Shown here: in pieces, positions 56,739 to 64,000 of the stretch
Numbering within the stretch: position 1 is the stretch's first letter
Layout: the number at the start of each line of letters is the position of its first letter
Notes under the pieces: generated by a model
Database searches by the model: none
Seen by the model: only the letters and a program-made list of their open reading frames with translations
What the model was told of the DNA's origin: nothing
Assembly: GCA_003247575.1 (NCBI GenBank)
Contig: QJZC01000033.1
Span: forward strand, 1 to 64,000
Reading direction: 5' to 3'
Length of the DNA: 64,000 nt
Origin: Pseudomonadota bacterium
GTDB taxonomy: Bacteria > Myxococcota_A > UBA9160 > SZUA-336
Translations under genes and position numbers: made by a program

Positions 56739-57149
56739 GGGCTTCGACCGCTCCTCTTCTGATTGGAAGGATAGTAGTTCAGATCGTAGGAGGAGACCCT
56801 GGGGAAAAGGGGAAAACCCACTCAACCCTTCGAAAGCAAAGGAATTTTCTTTCACCAGGAGCGGTGTGATGCGGTGGATTCTCCGTGCATTGGGGTGGAG
56901 AACCCTGCATCGAGCGCGGGGAGGAAGGGGTTTCCACCGACTAGTCCACGCTTTGCTCACCGCTTTTCCACAGGGTCTGTGGAAAACTCGGGGGGCTGAA
57001 GAGAAGAGCGGTACGGCGGCCGCTTGGGCCTGCTGGTTGACAGTGCGGCCAGCGTATGCTTTCGTGCCGGGCCCATTTGAGGCGCCGCGGTCAGGGGCGC
57101 GTCGATCCCCTTTGCCTGAGCTCGGCCAGCCAGCTCGTGGAGATGAAGC
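56739..57149. promoter_or_regulatory. Candidate replication origin (oriC) between dnaN and rpmH
   Basis: The 411-bp gap is where leftward and rightward genes diverge. It contains a perfect inverted repeat at 56964-56986, TTTTCCACAG-GGT-CTGTGGAAAA, whose two arms are DnaA-box-like (8 of 9 to TTATCCACA). A partial box (TTTCCACC, 56931-56938) and an A+T-richer stretch (about 56835-56860, GCAAAGGAATTTTCTTTCAC) could serve as further box and unwinding element. It also carries the divergent dnaN and rpmH promoters. Only one strong pair is seen, so the call is moderate. Confidence 0.55.
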
Positions 57150-57299
57150 ATGAAGCGCACTTATCAACCGAGTCGAGTCCGGCGTCTTCGAAAGCACGGG
57201 TTCCGGGCGCGAAGTAGCAGCGCGGCGGGTCGAAAGGTCCTGGCGCGCCGACGCGCGAAGGGTCGTCGGCGGCTCGCAGCGAGTGTCTACAAGAAATAG
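57150..57299 (+). CDS. rpmH: 50S ribosomal protein L34
   Basis: A 49-residue, very basic protein: [20 protein letters not shown] followed by [16 protein letters not shown], the family signature. The usual Arg-Met segment in the centre is replaced by a serine-rich stretch. It starts the rpmH-rnpA-yidD-yidC-jag-rsmG series. The rnpA start follows directly. Confidence 0.96.
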   Translation: MKRTYQPSRVRRLRKHGFRARSSSAAGRKVLARRRAKGRRRLAASVYKK

Positions 57300-57803
57300 T
57301 TGTCTCTCCACAGGATCGCGGAGCGAACGGGCCCGGGCGCCGGCGCGGGTTCGACTCTCCGACCTCGCCTGAGGCGTCCTGATTTTCTGCGGGCAACCCG
57401 TAGGGGTGCGCGTTTCATGGCTCGCCACTTCATCGTGTTCGTGTACGAGCGCGAGAGGGTGAGTGAGGCGGCCGTCGAGTGTGCGACTGGGCTGAGCCCG
57501 AAGACTGGGCTGAGCCCGGAGGGACCGGGGCCGGAGGGTACGGTAGCCTTGGGGCAGGCTCGCTTGGGAATCACGGTGACGCGCAAGGTCGGAAACGCCG
57601 TGCGTCGAAATCGGATCAAGCGCTTGGTGCGAGAGTGGTTTCGAAGGGCGCAGCCCGCGCTCGGGGCCTACGATGTCGTCGTGATCGCGAAGCGAGACTT
57701 TCCGGCGGATGTCGCCCAGCCTGCCGTGGGGCGGGATCTCGATCGGGTAGTGGAAGCCTGGCGCCGCGGGGCTACGACGAAGGCGAATCAGAATGGCGGA
57801 TGA
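57300..57803 (+). CDS. rnpA: Ribonuclease P protein component, with inserted segment
   Basis: A 167-residue protein. The RNP motif RLGITVTRKVGNAVRRNRIKR is perfect and the N-terminal RLRRPDFLRATRRGARF fits the family. Between strands, about 30 extra residues (SEAAVECATGLSPKTGLSPE and following) include an 18-bp tandem duplication at 57485-57520. TTG 57300 directly follows the rpmH stop. A later ATG (57417) would remove the first core helix. It pairs with RNase P RNA to mature tRNA 5' ends. Confidence 0.9.
   Translation: MSLHRIAERTGPGAGAGSTLRPRLRRPDFLRATRRGARFMARHFIVFVYERERVSEAAVECATGLSPKTGLSPEGPGPEGTVALGQARLGITVTRKVGNAVRRNRIKRLVREWFRRAQPALGAYDVVVIAKRDFPADVAQPAVGRDLDRVVEAWRRGATTKANQNGG
57485..57520. 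repeat. In-frame 18-bp tandem duplication within rnpA
   Basis: Units 57485-57502 and 57503-57520 differ at one base (GACTGGGCTGAGCCCGAA versus GACTGGGCTGAGCCCGGA) and encode the repeated TGLSP. It sits in the protein-specific insertion, where added length is tolerated. Confidence 0.85.
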
Positions 57804-58038
57804 CGCAACCGACCAGGGACGGGTGAGCCCAGCAGCGAGGCTGTGGCTTGTCTCGGTCTACCTGTACCGCCTTACGCTCGCGCCGTTCTTTGGAGGTGCC
57901 TGCCGCTTCTACCCCAGCTGCTCCGAGTATTCGGAGCTGGCAGTGCGCCGGCATGGCGTATTGCGGGGCCTTCACCTCACGGCCTGGAGAGTCCTGCGCT
58001 GTCAACCGTTCTCGGCAGGTGGTCTCGACTTTCCGTAG
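57793..58038 (+). CDS. yidD: Membrane protein insertion efficiency factor YidD
   Basis: An 81-residue protein. YLYRLTLAPFFGGACRFYPSCSEY and the C-terminal LRCQPFSAGGLDFP are the family hallmarks, with the conserved Cys and Tyr residues. It assists YidC in inserting membrane proteins. It overlaps rnpA by 11 bases and is followed by yidC after six bases. Confidence 0.95.
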   Translation: MADDATDQGRVSPAARLWLVSVYLYRLTLAPFFGGACRFYPSCSEYSELAVRRHGVLRGLHLTAWRVLRCQPFSAGGLDFP

Positions 58039-58044
58039 GAGCAC

Positions 58045-59754
58045 GTGGTGGACCGAGTTCAGATAGGGGCATTGGTGCTCGCAGGAGCTCTCTTCCTGGT
58101 CTCGATGCAGCTCGGGTCGGGAACTGGGCCCGTGGAGCCGAGCGGGGCTGAGCCTGGGGCGCAGGCTCCAGGGCTGGAGCGGGCGAACTCTGAGGCGCCG
58201 AACTCGGAGGTGCTGGATGGGATCGCCGATCTGCCGGCAGGGGCCTCTACTCCCGAGCCGGCCGCGGGAGGATCGGTGCCTCTGCCGGTGCCGGAGCGGA
58301 GCTCGGCCACCTTGGAGAATGACGTGTTGCGCCTGGGTGTGAGCAACGACGTCGCCTTCCTCGAGAGCGCCGAGCTGCTCGAATTTGCGAGCCGGATCGG
58401 GGGTGACGCTCCCCCGGTGCAGCTGGTCACGGCCCCCGAGCTAGGGCTCGTGCAGACTGCAGTGGAGCTGGGCACACCGGGGCGATTCATCGAGCGATTC
58501 GAGGTCCTTGGCTCTGACGAGAGGACGGTGCGCCAGCGCTTCGAGCGCAACGGGGTAGAGGTTCTGCGCGAGCTGTCGATCGACTCCGAGGGATATGGCG
58601 GCGAGCTGCGGATTCGTATCGCGAATCGCGGAACGGCACCGATCCGGCCGAGTCTTGAGGTGATCGTGCTCGGGCGAGAGCGCGATTTGGGCGCGCCGGA
58701 CCACTTTCAGAACGCGCAGCTGGTGGCCTCGGTCGATGGGTCGCTCGAGCGCGTGCTGCTGGCCAAGCTCGAGGTGCCGGGGATGTTCAGTGGCGCGTCG
58801 GTTACGCGCGAACGTTTTGCGAGCGAGGTCGAGTGGGTCGGGGTGGAGAGCCAGTATTTCCTGACCGCGGTGCTCGCGGATTCGGCGCGAAACTTCAGCG
58901 CCCTGGAGGAGTCACTGGGACCGAAGCTGGGCCGCGTGGTGCTGCGCTATCCGGCGGGCCGCGAGTCTGCGGAGGTTCCGCCTGGACAGCAGATCGAAAA
59001 GGTCTACCGGTTGTACCTCGGACCCAAGCTGGAGGAGACTGCGGACGCGGTCGACGTGCGTCTCGAGCCTGCACTTCGCGTGGGCTGGTCCGTTGTACGT
59101 CCCTTGGTCGTGCTGTTTGCGGGTGCGCTCAACTGGATACACGGCTCTCTGATCGCGAACTACGGCGTGGCGATCATTCTGCTCACCATCGTGCTGCGGC
59201 TGGCTACGTTTCCGCTGTCGCAGAGCTCGATGCGATCGATGAAGAAGATGAGCAGTGTCAGCCCACAGATGCGTGAGATCCAGGACAAGTACAAGCAGGA
59301 TCCAGAGAGGATGCAGCAGGAGCTGCTGGCAATGTACAAGCGAACCGGCGTGAACCCGTTCTCCGCTATGCTCGGTGGATGTCTTCCGATGTTGCTCCAG
59401 ATGCCATTCATGATCGCGCTCTACTTCGCGCTGCAGAGCTCCATTGAGTTGCGCCACGCTGGCTTCGTGGGGTGGATCGACGATCTATCGGCGCCGGAAA
59501 ACTTTCTGGCGATCCTGGGTGTTCCCATCCGGCCGCTGCCCTTGCTGATGGGCGCTTCGATGATCCTGCAGCAGCTCATGACGCCGGCCACGGGCGGAGA
59601 GCAGCAGGCGCAGCAGCGCACGATGATGATGGCGATGAGCGGGGTCTTTACGGTGATGTTTTATCAGTTTCCGTCCGGGCTCGTGCTGTACTGGTTCGTG
59701 AGCAATCTGCTGGGTATCGGTCAGCAGTTCCTGGTCAACCGCCAGCCGGCCTAG
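58045..59754 (+). CDS. yidC: Membrane protein insertase YidC
   Basis: A 569-residue insertase: N-terminal helix (IGALVLAGALFLVSM), a Pro/Glu-rich linker with short near-repeats (ANSEAPNSEV), a large periplasmic domain (about 95-335), and five core helices. VLRLATFPLSQSSMRSMKKM carries the conserved Arg of the hydrophilic groove, and YQFPSGLVLYWFVSNLLGIG the last helix. The start is GTG 58045. Confidence 0.96.
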   Translation: MVDRVQIGALVLAGALFLVSMQLGSGTGPVEPSGAEPGAQAPGLERANSEAPNSEVLDGIADLPAGASTPEPAAGGSVPLPVPERSSATLENDVLRLGVSNDVAFLESAELLEFASRIGGDAPPVQLVTAPELGLVQTAVELGTPGRFIERFEVLGSDERTVRQRFERNGVEVLRELSIDSEGYGGELRIRIANRGTAPIRPSLEVIVLGRERDLGAPDHFQNAQLVASVDGSLERVLLAKLEVPGMFSGASVTRERFASEVEWVGVESQYFLTAVLADSARNFSALEESLGPKLGRVVLRYPAGRESAEVPPGQQIEKVYRLYLGPKLEETADAVDVRLEPALRVGWSVVRPLVVLFAGALNWIHGSLIANYGVAIILLTIVLRLATFPLSQSSMRSMKKMSSVSPQMREIQDKYKQDPERMQQELLAMYKRTGVNPFSAMLGGCLPMLLQMPFMIALYFALQSSIELRHAGFVGWIDDLSAPENFLAILGVPIRPLPLLMGASMILQQLMTPATGGEQQAQQRTMMMAMSGVFTVMFYQFPSGLVLYWFVSNLLGIGQQFLVNRQPA

Positions 59755-59774
59755 GACTTTGCGGGAGAGTGACG

Positions 59775-60524
59775 ATGATCGATGAGTGGAGAGAGTTCAC
59801 GGGAGAGTCGCAAGCAGCAGCAGTCGAAGCGGCGAAGCGACACTTTTCGGTGTCAGAGGAGCGGCTCGACGTCAGGGTGGTTCCCGAGAGTTTGGCCGTC
59901 TCGGGCTTGGGCGCTCGTACGCTCGTACTGGCGTCGCTCAGGGAGGAGCCTCCGGCAGATCTGAGCGATGTCGGGGAGTTCGTGCTCGGCGTGCTGCAGC
60001 GAATGGGCCTTGCCAATCGCTTGCGTATGGCCGAGAGCGACGAAGACGGAGATCTGACCTTCCGGATCAGCGGTGCGGCGCTGGAGCAGGCCGTCCGCAA
60101 GGATCCCGGGATCGTGGGTTCCCTGGCCCATGTCGCGGAGCGCGCTGCCGAAGAGATCCTGAGCGAGGAGATCTCCGTTCGAATCGAGGTTCCGCGGAGT
60201 GAGCGCCCTGAGCGCGGAGATCGACGCGAGGGACGTAGAGAAATTCGGGGCGACCGGAAGGGCAGAGGCGGAGATGGACGGCGCCGCGGTGAGGATCGGG
60301 GGCGGCGGACGCGTCGTGGCAACGACGATGACGACGAGCGGCTCGAGCGCCTCGCGCGGGAAGTAGCCGAGGAGGTGCGCGCCTCAGGCGGGGAGCGAGT
60401 GCTCGATTCGATGACCTCGCGTGAGCGCTGGGTCGTCCACAACGCGGTGAAGGACATCGAAGGCGTCACTTCCGAGAGTGTCGGCGAGCGCGACGAGAAG
60501 CGCGTGAAGATCGTCGCACTCTGA
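59775..60524 (+). CDS. jag: Jag/KhpB RNA-binding protein with extended charged linker
   Basis: A 249-residue protein: Jag N-terminal domain (EWREFTGESQAAAVEAA), a KH-like domain (about 65-140) in which the usual GxxG loop reads VRKDPGIVG, an unusually long linker of about 50 residues rich in Arg, Asp and Gly, and an R3H domain ending the protein (SRERWVVHNAVKDIEGVTSES, RxxxH present). It binds RNA and in other bacteria affects cell division and envelope synthesis. GGGAG precedes the ATG. Confidence 0.9.
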   Translation: MIDEWREFTGESQAAAVEAAKRHFSVSEERLDVRVVPESLAVSGLGARTLVLASLREEPPADLSDVGEFVLGVLQRMGLANRLRMAESDEDGDLTFRISGAALEQAVRKDPGIVGSLAHVAERAAEEILSEEISVRIEVPRSERPERGDRREGRREIRGDRKGRGGDGRRRGEDRGRRTRRGNDDDDERLERLAREVAEEVRASGGERVLDSMTSRERWVVHNAVKDIEGVTSESVGERDEKRVKIVAL

Positions 60525-60563
60525 CTCCTGCGACCTGAGCGAGGTGGTCTGCGAGCCATCGCG

Positions 60564-61169
60564 ATGGGGACGGGTATCGGGCGAGACGGGCTGAGCGTGG
60601 GCGTCGAGGCGCAGCTGGAGCGCTATCTGTCCGAGCTCGAGCGGTGGGGACGACGAGTCAACCTCGTGGGGTCTACGGATCGCGGCGCGCTGCAGCTCCA
60701 CTTGCGCGACTCACTGGCGGCTGTTCCATTGATCGAACCGGGCGACTTGATCGTGGATCTGGGTTCTGGTGCGGGGCTGCCCGGGCTTCCGCTTGCGATC
60801 GCGCGAGGGGATGCCCGCTTCGTGCTCGTGGAAGCGCGGGAGCGTCGTGTGCATTTTCTGCGGCATGTCGCGCGGACCCTGGGGCTGAGCTGTGAGGTGA
60901 GGAGGCAGCGGATCGAGGAGGGCCCACGTCGAGAAGGTGAGCGCTTCCGAGTGGCGATGGCTCGCGCGGTGGGGCCGGTAGCTGAGGTCGCTCGTCAGGC
61001 TCGAGGTTGGGTGGACGAAGCGGGGGAGGTCTGGATCTGGACACGTGAAGATCCAGAGGCATGCGGGGTTCGCGAGGGTATCCGTGTCCCGATCGACCCC
61101 GGATCCGCTCGGGGACACGTTCTGCGTATCCCTGCGCACGCAATTCCCCGTGGAACACTTACCGACTAG
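60564..61169 (+). CDS. rsmG: 16S rRNA (guanine(527)-N7)-methyltransferase RsmG
   Basis: A 201-residue methyltransferase: WGRRVNLVGS, the SAM site IVDLGSGAGLPGLPLAIA, VEARERRVHFLRHVARTLGL, and ARAVGPVAEVARQA. It methylates N7 of G527 in the decoding centre; loss gives streptomycin resistance in some bacteria. In most genomes parA follows at once; here 2.25 kb of non-coding sequence lies between. Confidence 0.95.
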   Translation: MGTGIGRDGLSVGVEAQLERYLSELERWGRRVNLVGSTDRGALQLHLRDSLAAVPLIEPGDLIVDLGSGAGLPGLPLAIARGDARFVLVEARERRVHFLRHVARTLGLSCEVRRQRIEEGPRREGERFRVAMARAVGPVAEVARQARGWVDEAGEVWIWTREDPEACGVREGIRVPIDPGSARGHVLRIPAHAIPRGTLTD

Positions 61170-61473
61170 ATCGGTCTGCGGCTTCGGTCGCACGCGCTAG
61201 GCGGGGTCTCGCGACTCCTGACTTCGACGGGACCTCCTGGAACGCGAATCTTCGGACTCGCAGGCAGGAAGTCCGCCTAGCGTCCATGCAGCTCGGCCGG
61301 ATCGAGCGATCTGCACGCTCTGCGTTGCGCAGCTCGTTCCGCCATCCGCACGTGCAGGAGATATGCGCCGGGGACGTCTGAGCCTCCTTTGGAATAGCGT
61401 CCATTCTTCCGCCTCGAGCGTACCGTCGCTTGAGAGCTGCACGGGGTTGTCGGTAGAGCGCAGCGGGGGGGGG

Positions 61474-61512
61474 GGTACGATTTGTCGAGGGAGCACGACG
61501 CCGCCAGCGGGG
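61474..61512 (+). repeat. Diverged partial copy of the inverted-repeat element
   Basis: It aligns by eye with the centre of the 166-bp element (around 62031-62068) at about 31 of 38 positions with a one-base gap, in the same orientation. It directly follows the 11-G run. Confidence 0.5.
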
Positions 61513-61602
61513 CCAGGTAGGGGCCAGGTCGCGCTTGTTCCGTACGCGCTACGGCTTTGTCCTGAGTCAGAAGTTCGTTCCCATCATCGCGACGGACCCG
61601 CT

Positions 61603-61668
61603 CCCGCTCGCCGCGTTCGGCTCTCTCGCCGAAGCTACCGATACGCCTCGCTCACACGCCTGGTGAGC
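61603..61668 (-). repeat. Diverged partial copy of the inverted-repeat element, inverted
   Basis: A 66-bp stretch that aligns without gaps to the reverse complement of the element's interior (about 62001-62066), about 52 of 66 positions alike. The shared block includes CTACCGAT. The alignment may continue more weakly to both sides. Confidence 0.6.
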
Positions 61669-61950
61669 CCGGCGTCTCCATCGCGAAATCGGGTCGGAGC
61701 TTCCAACTCGGGACCCTAGCAGCGCGTTGAAGAACCCTCTCCCTTGGCCAGATGGCCCCTGCCCACCGAGATCAAGGCGGGAAAGTCCAGCTCCATCGGG
61801 GGGATAGGGCAAGGATTCGGAACGCGGAGGTCGGGCCCAGTGGCGCGTTGACTGCGTACGGAGCTAGTCAACGCGTTGCCGGAGCCGAGAGGCGCGGGTT
61901 TGCTGTGTCGCCTCGGTCGTTCGAGGCCCACCCTGTGAGGGATCACTGAC

Positions 61951-62116
61951 CTAGTTTGGTGCATCCGCAATAAGCGGCGTTTCCAGTCGATGCTGCGCGC
62001 CGCTCGCAAGGCGCGGGACTGAGGCGAATCGGTAGATTCGTCGAGGAAGCGCAACGCAGCGAGCGGGGCTGCGGCGCCCGCGCGAAATGCCGCTCATTGC
62101 GGATGCACCAAACTAG
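61951..62116. mobile_element. MITE-like element with 33-bp terminal inverted repeats
   Basis: The left arm 61951-61983 and right arm 62084-62116 are inverted copies that differ at two of 33 positions (arms begin CTAGTTTGGTGCATCCGCAA). They enclose 100 bp that contain a small hairpin (CGAATC-GGTA-GATTCG). CTAG at each outer end could be a target duplication, though it is itself a palindrome. There is no coding capacity. Size and structure fit a miniature inverted-repeat element moved by a transposase encoded elsewhere; a large structured RNA or REP-like unit is an alternative. Confidence 0.7.
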
Positions 62117-63423
62117 ATGCGCCTCAAAACACACGTGTCTTCGCGCCCGTCGACCTTGGCTCCGAGCCAGCTGGCGCTAGACACTCGGCTCTTGCGGAGT
62201 AGAGCGGTCGGCAGTCGTAGCCGTAGCCAAAGTCGGGGACTCCCATGATCCTTCGCACTAGCGGCTCTCGGCTCCGGCGAGTGGGATCCTGAGCGGGATT
62301 CTGGAAGGGTGCCACGTGGATCCCAGCTACGCGCCTTGGGAGCTCGCCAATGAGCCAGCTGAGGTATCCTGGCTCCGGGATCACCGCGATCTGGCGCAGC
62401 GCCGCATCTCACTGCTTTGAGTCCTGCTCATCGAGGGATCTACGGCTTTAGGCAGGTCGCAGATTCAGGAAGCGGGGCGCTGAGGCAAGGAGACTTGCCG
62501 CAAAGTTGGGCGCAACAGGATGGTTTCCGCCGCGGAGAGCGCGGCGCTCCGTGGCCGCAGCCGGCAAGACGGTGATCACCGCGCACAGCGCAGCTCGCTA
62601 TCTTGGAACGGGGCTGCCAGAAGCCCTGCACTCTCCGACTGATCGGAGTCTCTGAGACTTTTTGGGAGGAAAGTCGGCCCAGCAGGCATCGCGAGGGTCA
62701 TCTCGCATCCCAAACTCGTCTGGAATGCCAACTCCAATCGGACTCGCAGTCCCCAGTCGCACTCGCACGCGCCAATTCCGCATGCCCAATCTCTAGGTCA
62801 GCGTGCTGGCAACGTATCCGAAGCCTACCGCGCCGTGAGGCGGGCCCTGGGATCAGGTTCCGAGCTGCCCCGTTGGCTCTGAGTGCTTCCCAAGGCCGAG
62901 CCAAGCTCTCCGACTCACGAAATGGATCGGGGGGGGCGTGGGTTTGCGCCGTCGCGCCTCAACCAGACAGACAGCTGTCTCGAGTCGGCCTTGGAAGCCG
63001 TGCACGCTGTGCAGCCGATGTTCGTCTCCACGCGCGTCTTCACGCGATGCTCTGGCTGTGCCGCCCTACGTCGAAGCAAGGCTGTCGCTCGGCCCCTCGG
63101 TTGTTGATGGAGTCCGGCCTTGTGCTGGTTCCACGAATCCAGAGGTTGGCCCATGGAGTGGAGCCTGCGCGCGCGTCCCGCTCCGCGCAGCCCGATTTCG
63201 ACTGGTCTCGGGGAGCGAGCCGGCTGCGCCGCAACCCAGCTGCGGATTGCGCCGTGAAGCCGCCCAGATCGGGCTCATCATCGAGGTACATCAACCGAAG
63301 GCAGTTGCCCGTGGAACACTACCAGCACCCACCGGATTTCATTCGAGCGAATCTCGCGGTAGACTCTGTGCGACTTCGGATCGTCCGAGCCTGCACAGCC
63401 TCCCTGCTCAGGACGAGCCAGCC

Positions 63424-64000
63424 GTGGGGGATGTTTTGGCTCGGGTTATCGCGATCTGCAACCAAAAGGGTGGGGTCGGGAAGACGACCACTTCCGTCAA
63501 TCTGGCGGCCTCACTCGCAGCTGCCAATTGCGAAACTCTGCTGATCGACCTCGACCCGCAGGCGAACGCGACCTCGAGCCTCGGCTTCTTGCCGGCAGAG
63601 GTCGAGGGCGAGATCTACGATGCCTTGTGCGGCGAACGTGACCTTCCAGGCCTGTTCCTCGAGACGGCCCTGCCCCAGCTGCGCCTCGTTCCAGCCACTA
63701 CAGAGCTCGTGGGCGCGGAGCTCGAGCTCGCGAACTCGGCCGACCGAGAACGTGCACTCGAGCGCTGCATCGACAAGGTCCGTCCTGATTTTCAGGTCAT
63801 CCTGATCGATTCGCCTCCCTCTCTCGGGATCCTAACGATCAATGCTCTGACCGCCGCTGATTCTGTGTTGATTCCCCTTCAGTGTGAGTACATGGCACTC
63901 GAGGGACTCGCCTCGCTCCAGCGCACCGTCGAGCTCGTCAGGAGCAGCCTCAATCCGAAGCTGATCTACGAGGGGATCCTGCTGACGATGTATGACGGCC
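63424..64000 (+). CDS. parA: Chromosome-partitioning ATPase ParA (Soj), cut by window edge
   Basis: 192 residues are visible. AICNQKGGVGKTTTSVNLAA is the deviant Walker A with the signature Lys, LLIDLDPQANATSSLG is the A' motif, and VILIDSPPSLGILTINAL is Walker B. Deviant-Walker ATPases of this group segregate chromosomal origins with ParB and parS. GTG 63424 gives a four-residue extension before the core; TTG 63436 would also work. parB is expected just past the window edge. Confidence 0.95.
   Translation, partial: MGDVLARVIAICNQKGGVGKTTTSVNLAASLAAANCETLLIDLDPQANATSSLGFLPAEVEGEIYDALCGERDLPGLFLETALPQLRLVPATTELVGAELELANSADRERALERCIDKVRPDFQVILIDSPPSLGILTINALTAADSVLIPLQCEYMALEGLASLQRTVELVRSSLNPKLIYEGILLTMYDG

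Larger units (their letters stand above)
61170..63423. other. Long gene-poor region between rsmG and parA
   Basis: About 2.25 kb in which I see no convincing intact gene on either strand. It holds a 166-bp inverted-repeat element (61951-62116), two diverged relatives, an 11-G run (61465-61475), and a short protein-like minus-strand fragment (about 62124-62390; IPEPGYLSWLIGELPRRVAG, then VPDFGYGYDCRPLY) without a ribosome site. The rest may be decayed mobile DNA. The right part should also hold the parA promoter, and perhaps parS sites, which I could not identify. Confidence 0.6.

Noticed and set aside
61465..61475. G run as a phase-variation switch
   Set aside because: It lies outside any supported gene, so no on/off reading-frame effect can be argued.
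62124..62384. Minus-strand fragment of 86 codons with protein-like composition
   Set aside because: It is short, has no ribosome site and no known family, and lies in a decayed region; it is noted only as a possible gene remnant.
62603..63544. Long plus-strand frame of 313 codons just before and into parA
   Set aside because: It shows no recognisable domain, a composition typical of chance GC-rich frames, and it overlaps the true parA N-terminus in another frame.

Overview
This is a GC-rich, gene-dense bacterial window that spans a probable chromosome replication origin. The gene set (Sec-type leader on the ATP synthase c subunit, F0 genes away from F1 genes, ParA after rsmG, NRPS plus TonB receptor, fatty-acid type CoA enzymes, many lipoproteins) points to a Gram-negative of the deltaproteobacterial grouping (Myxococcota, Desulfobacterota or Binatota type). 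The taxonomic placement is inference.

Layout. 1-5.9 kb: the edge of a nonribosomal peptide cluster, with a leftward NRPS (TubC docking, condensation, start of adenylation; cut by the window edge), a divergent TonB-dependent receptor and an MbtH protein. This looks like a siderophore or other metal-binding peptide locus. 5.9-9.4 kb: aldo/keto reductase and acyl-CoA synthetase. 9.4-14.1 kb: a sensor kinase/receiver/membrane-protein operon, a YkvA-type protein and a membrane protein. 14.2-20.5 kb: purM-tgt, then lipoproteins, a GNAT-HAD fusion and a GGCT-like protein in tightly overlapping order. 20.5-25.7 kb: rlmE and an isolated rplC on the minus strand, mfd on the plus strand. 25.8-34.4 kb: two parvulins (the second SurA), pdxA, uvrA with stop/start overlaps between neighbours, then a CPBP-like membrane protein and a CgeB-type glycosyltransferase with a helical-repeat tail. 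34.4-39.6 kb (minus): aldehyde dehydrogenase, TldE, TldD, enoyl-CoA hydratase. 39.6-45.8 kb (minus): five overlapping genes for an ABC-2 exporter, a two-PDZ exported protein and two exported FG-GAP/VCBS proteins; this is the best candidate for an undescribed system. 46-47.2 kb: ECF sigma factor with an NrsF-type anti-sigma factor.

47.3-64 kb is the origin region. atpE, atpB, atpI, an AtpZ-like gene, hemL, gyrA, gyrB and dnaN run leftward, while rpmH, rnpA, yidD, yidC, jag, rsmG and parA run rightward. They diverge at a 411-bp gap that holds a perfect inverted pair of DnaA-box-like sequences, but dnaA itself is absent. Between rsmG and parA lies 2.25 kb with no convincing gene. It carries a 166-bp element with 33-bp inverted ends, two diverged relatives of that element, and an 11-G run.

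Short direct tandem duplications (12-20 bp) recur near gene starts across the window. No CRISPR array, rRNA, intact tRNA or intact transposase gene was seen.
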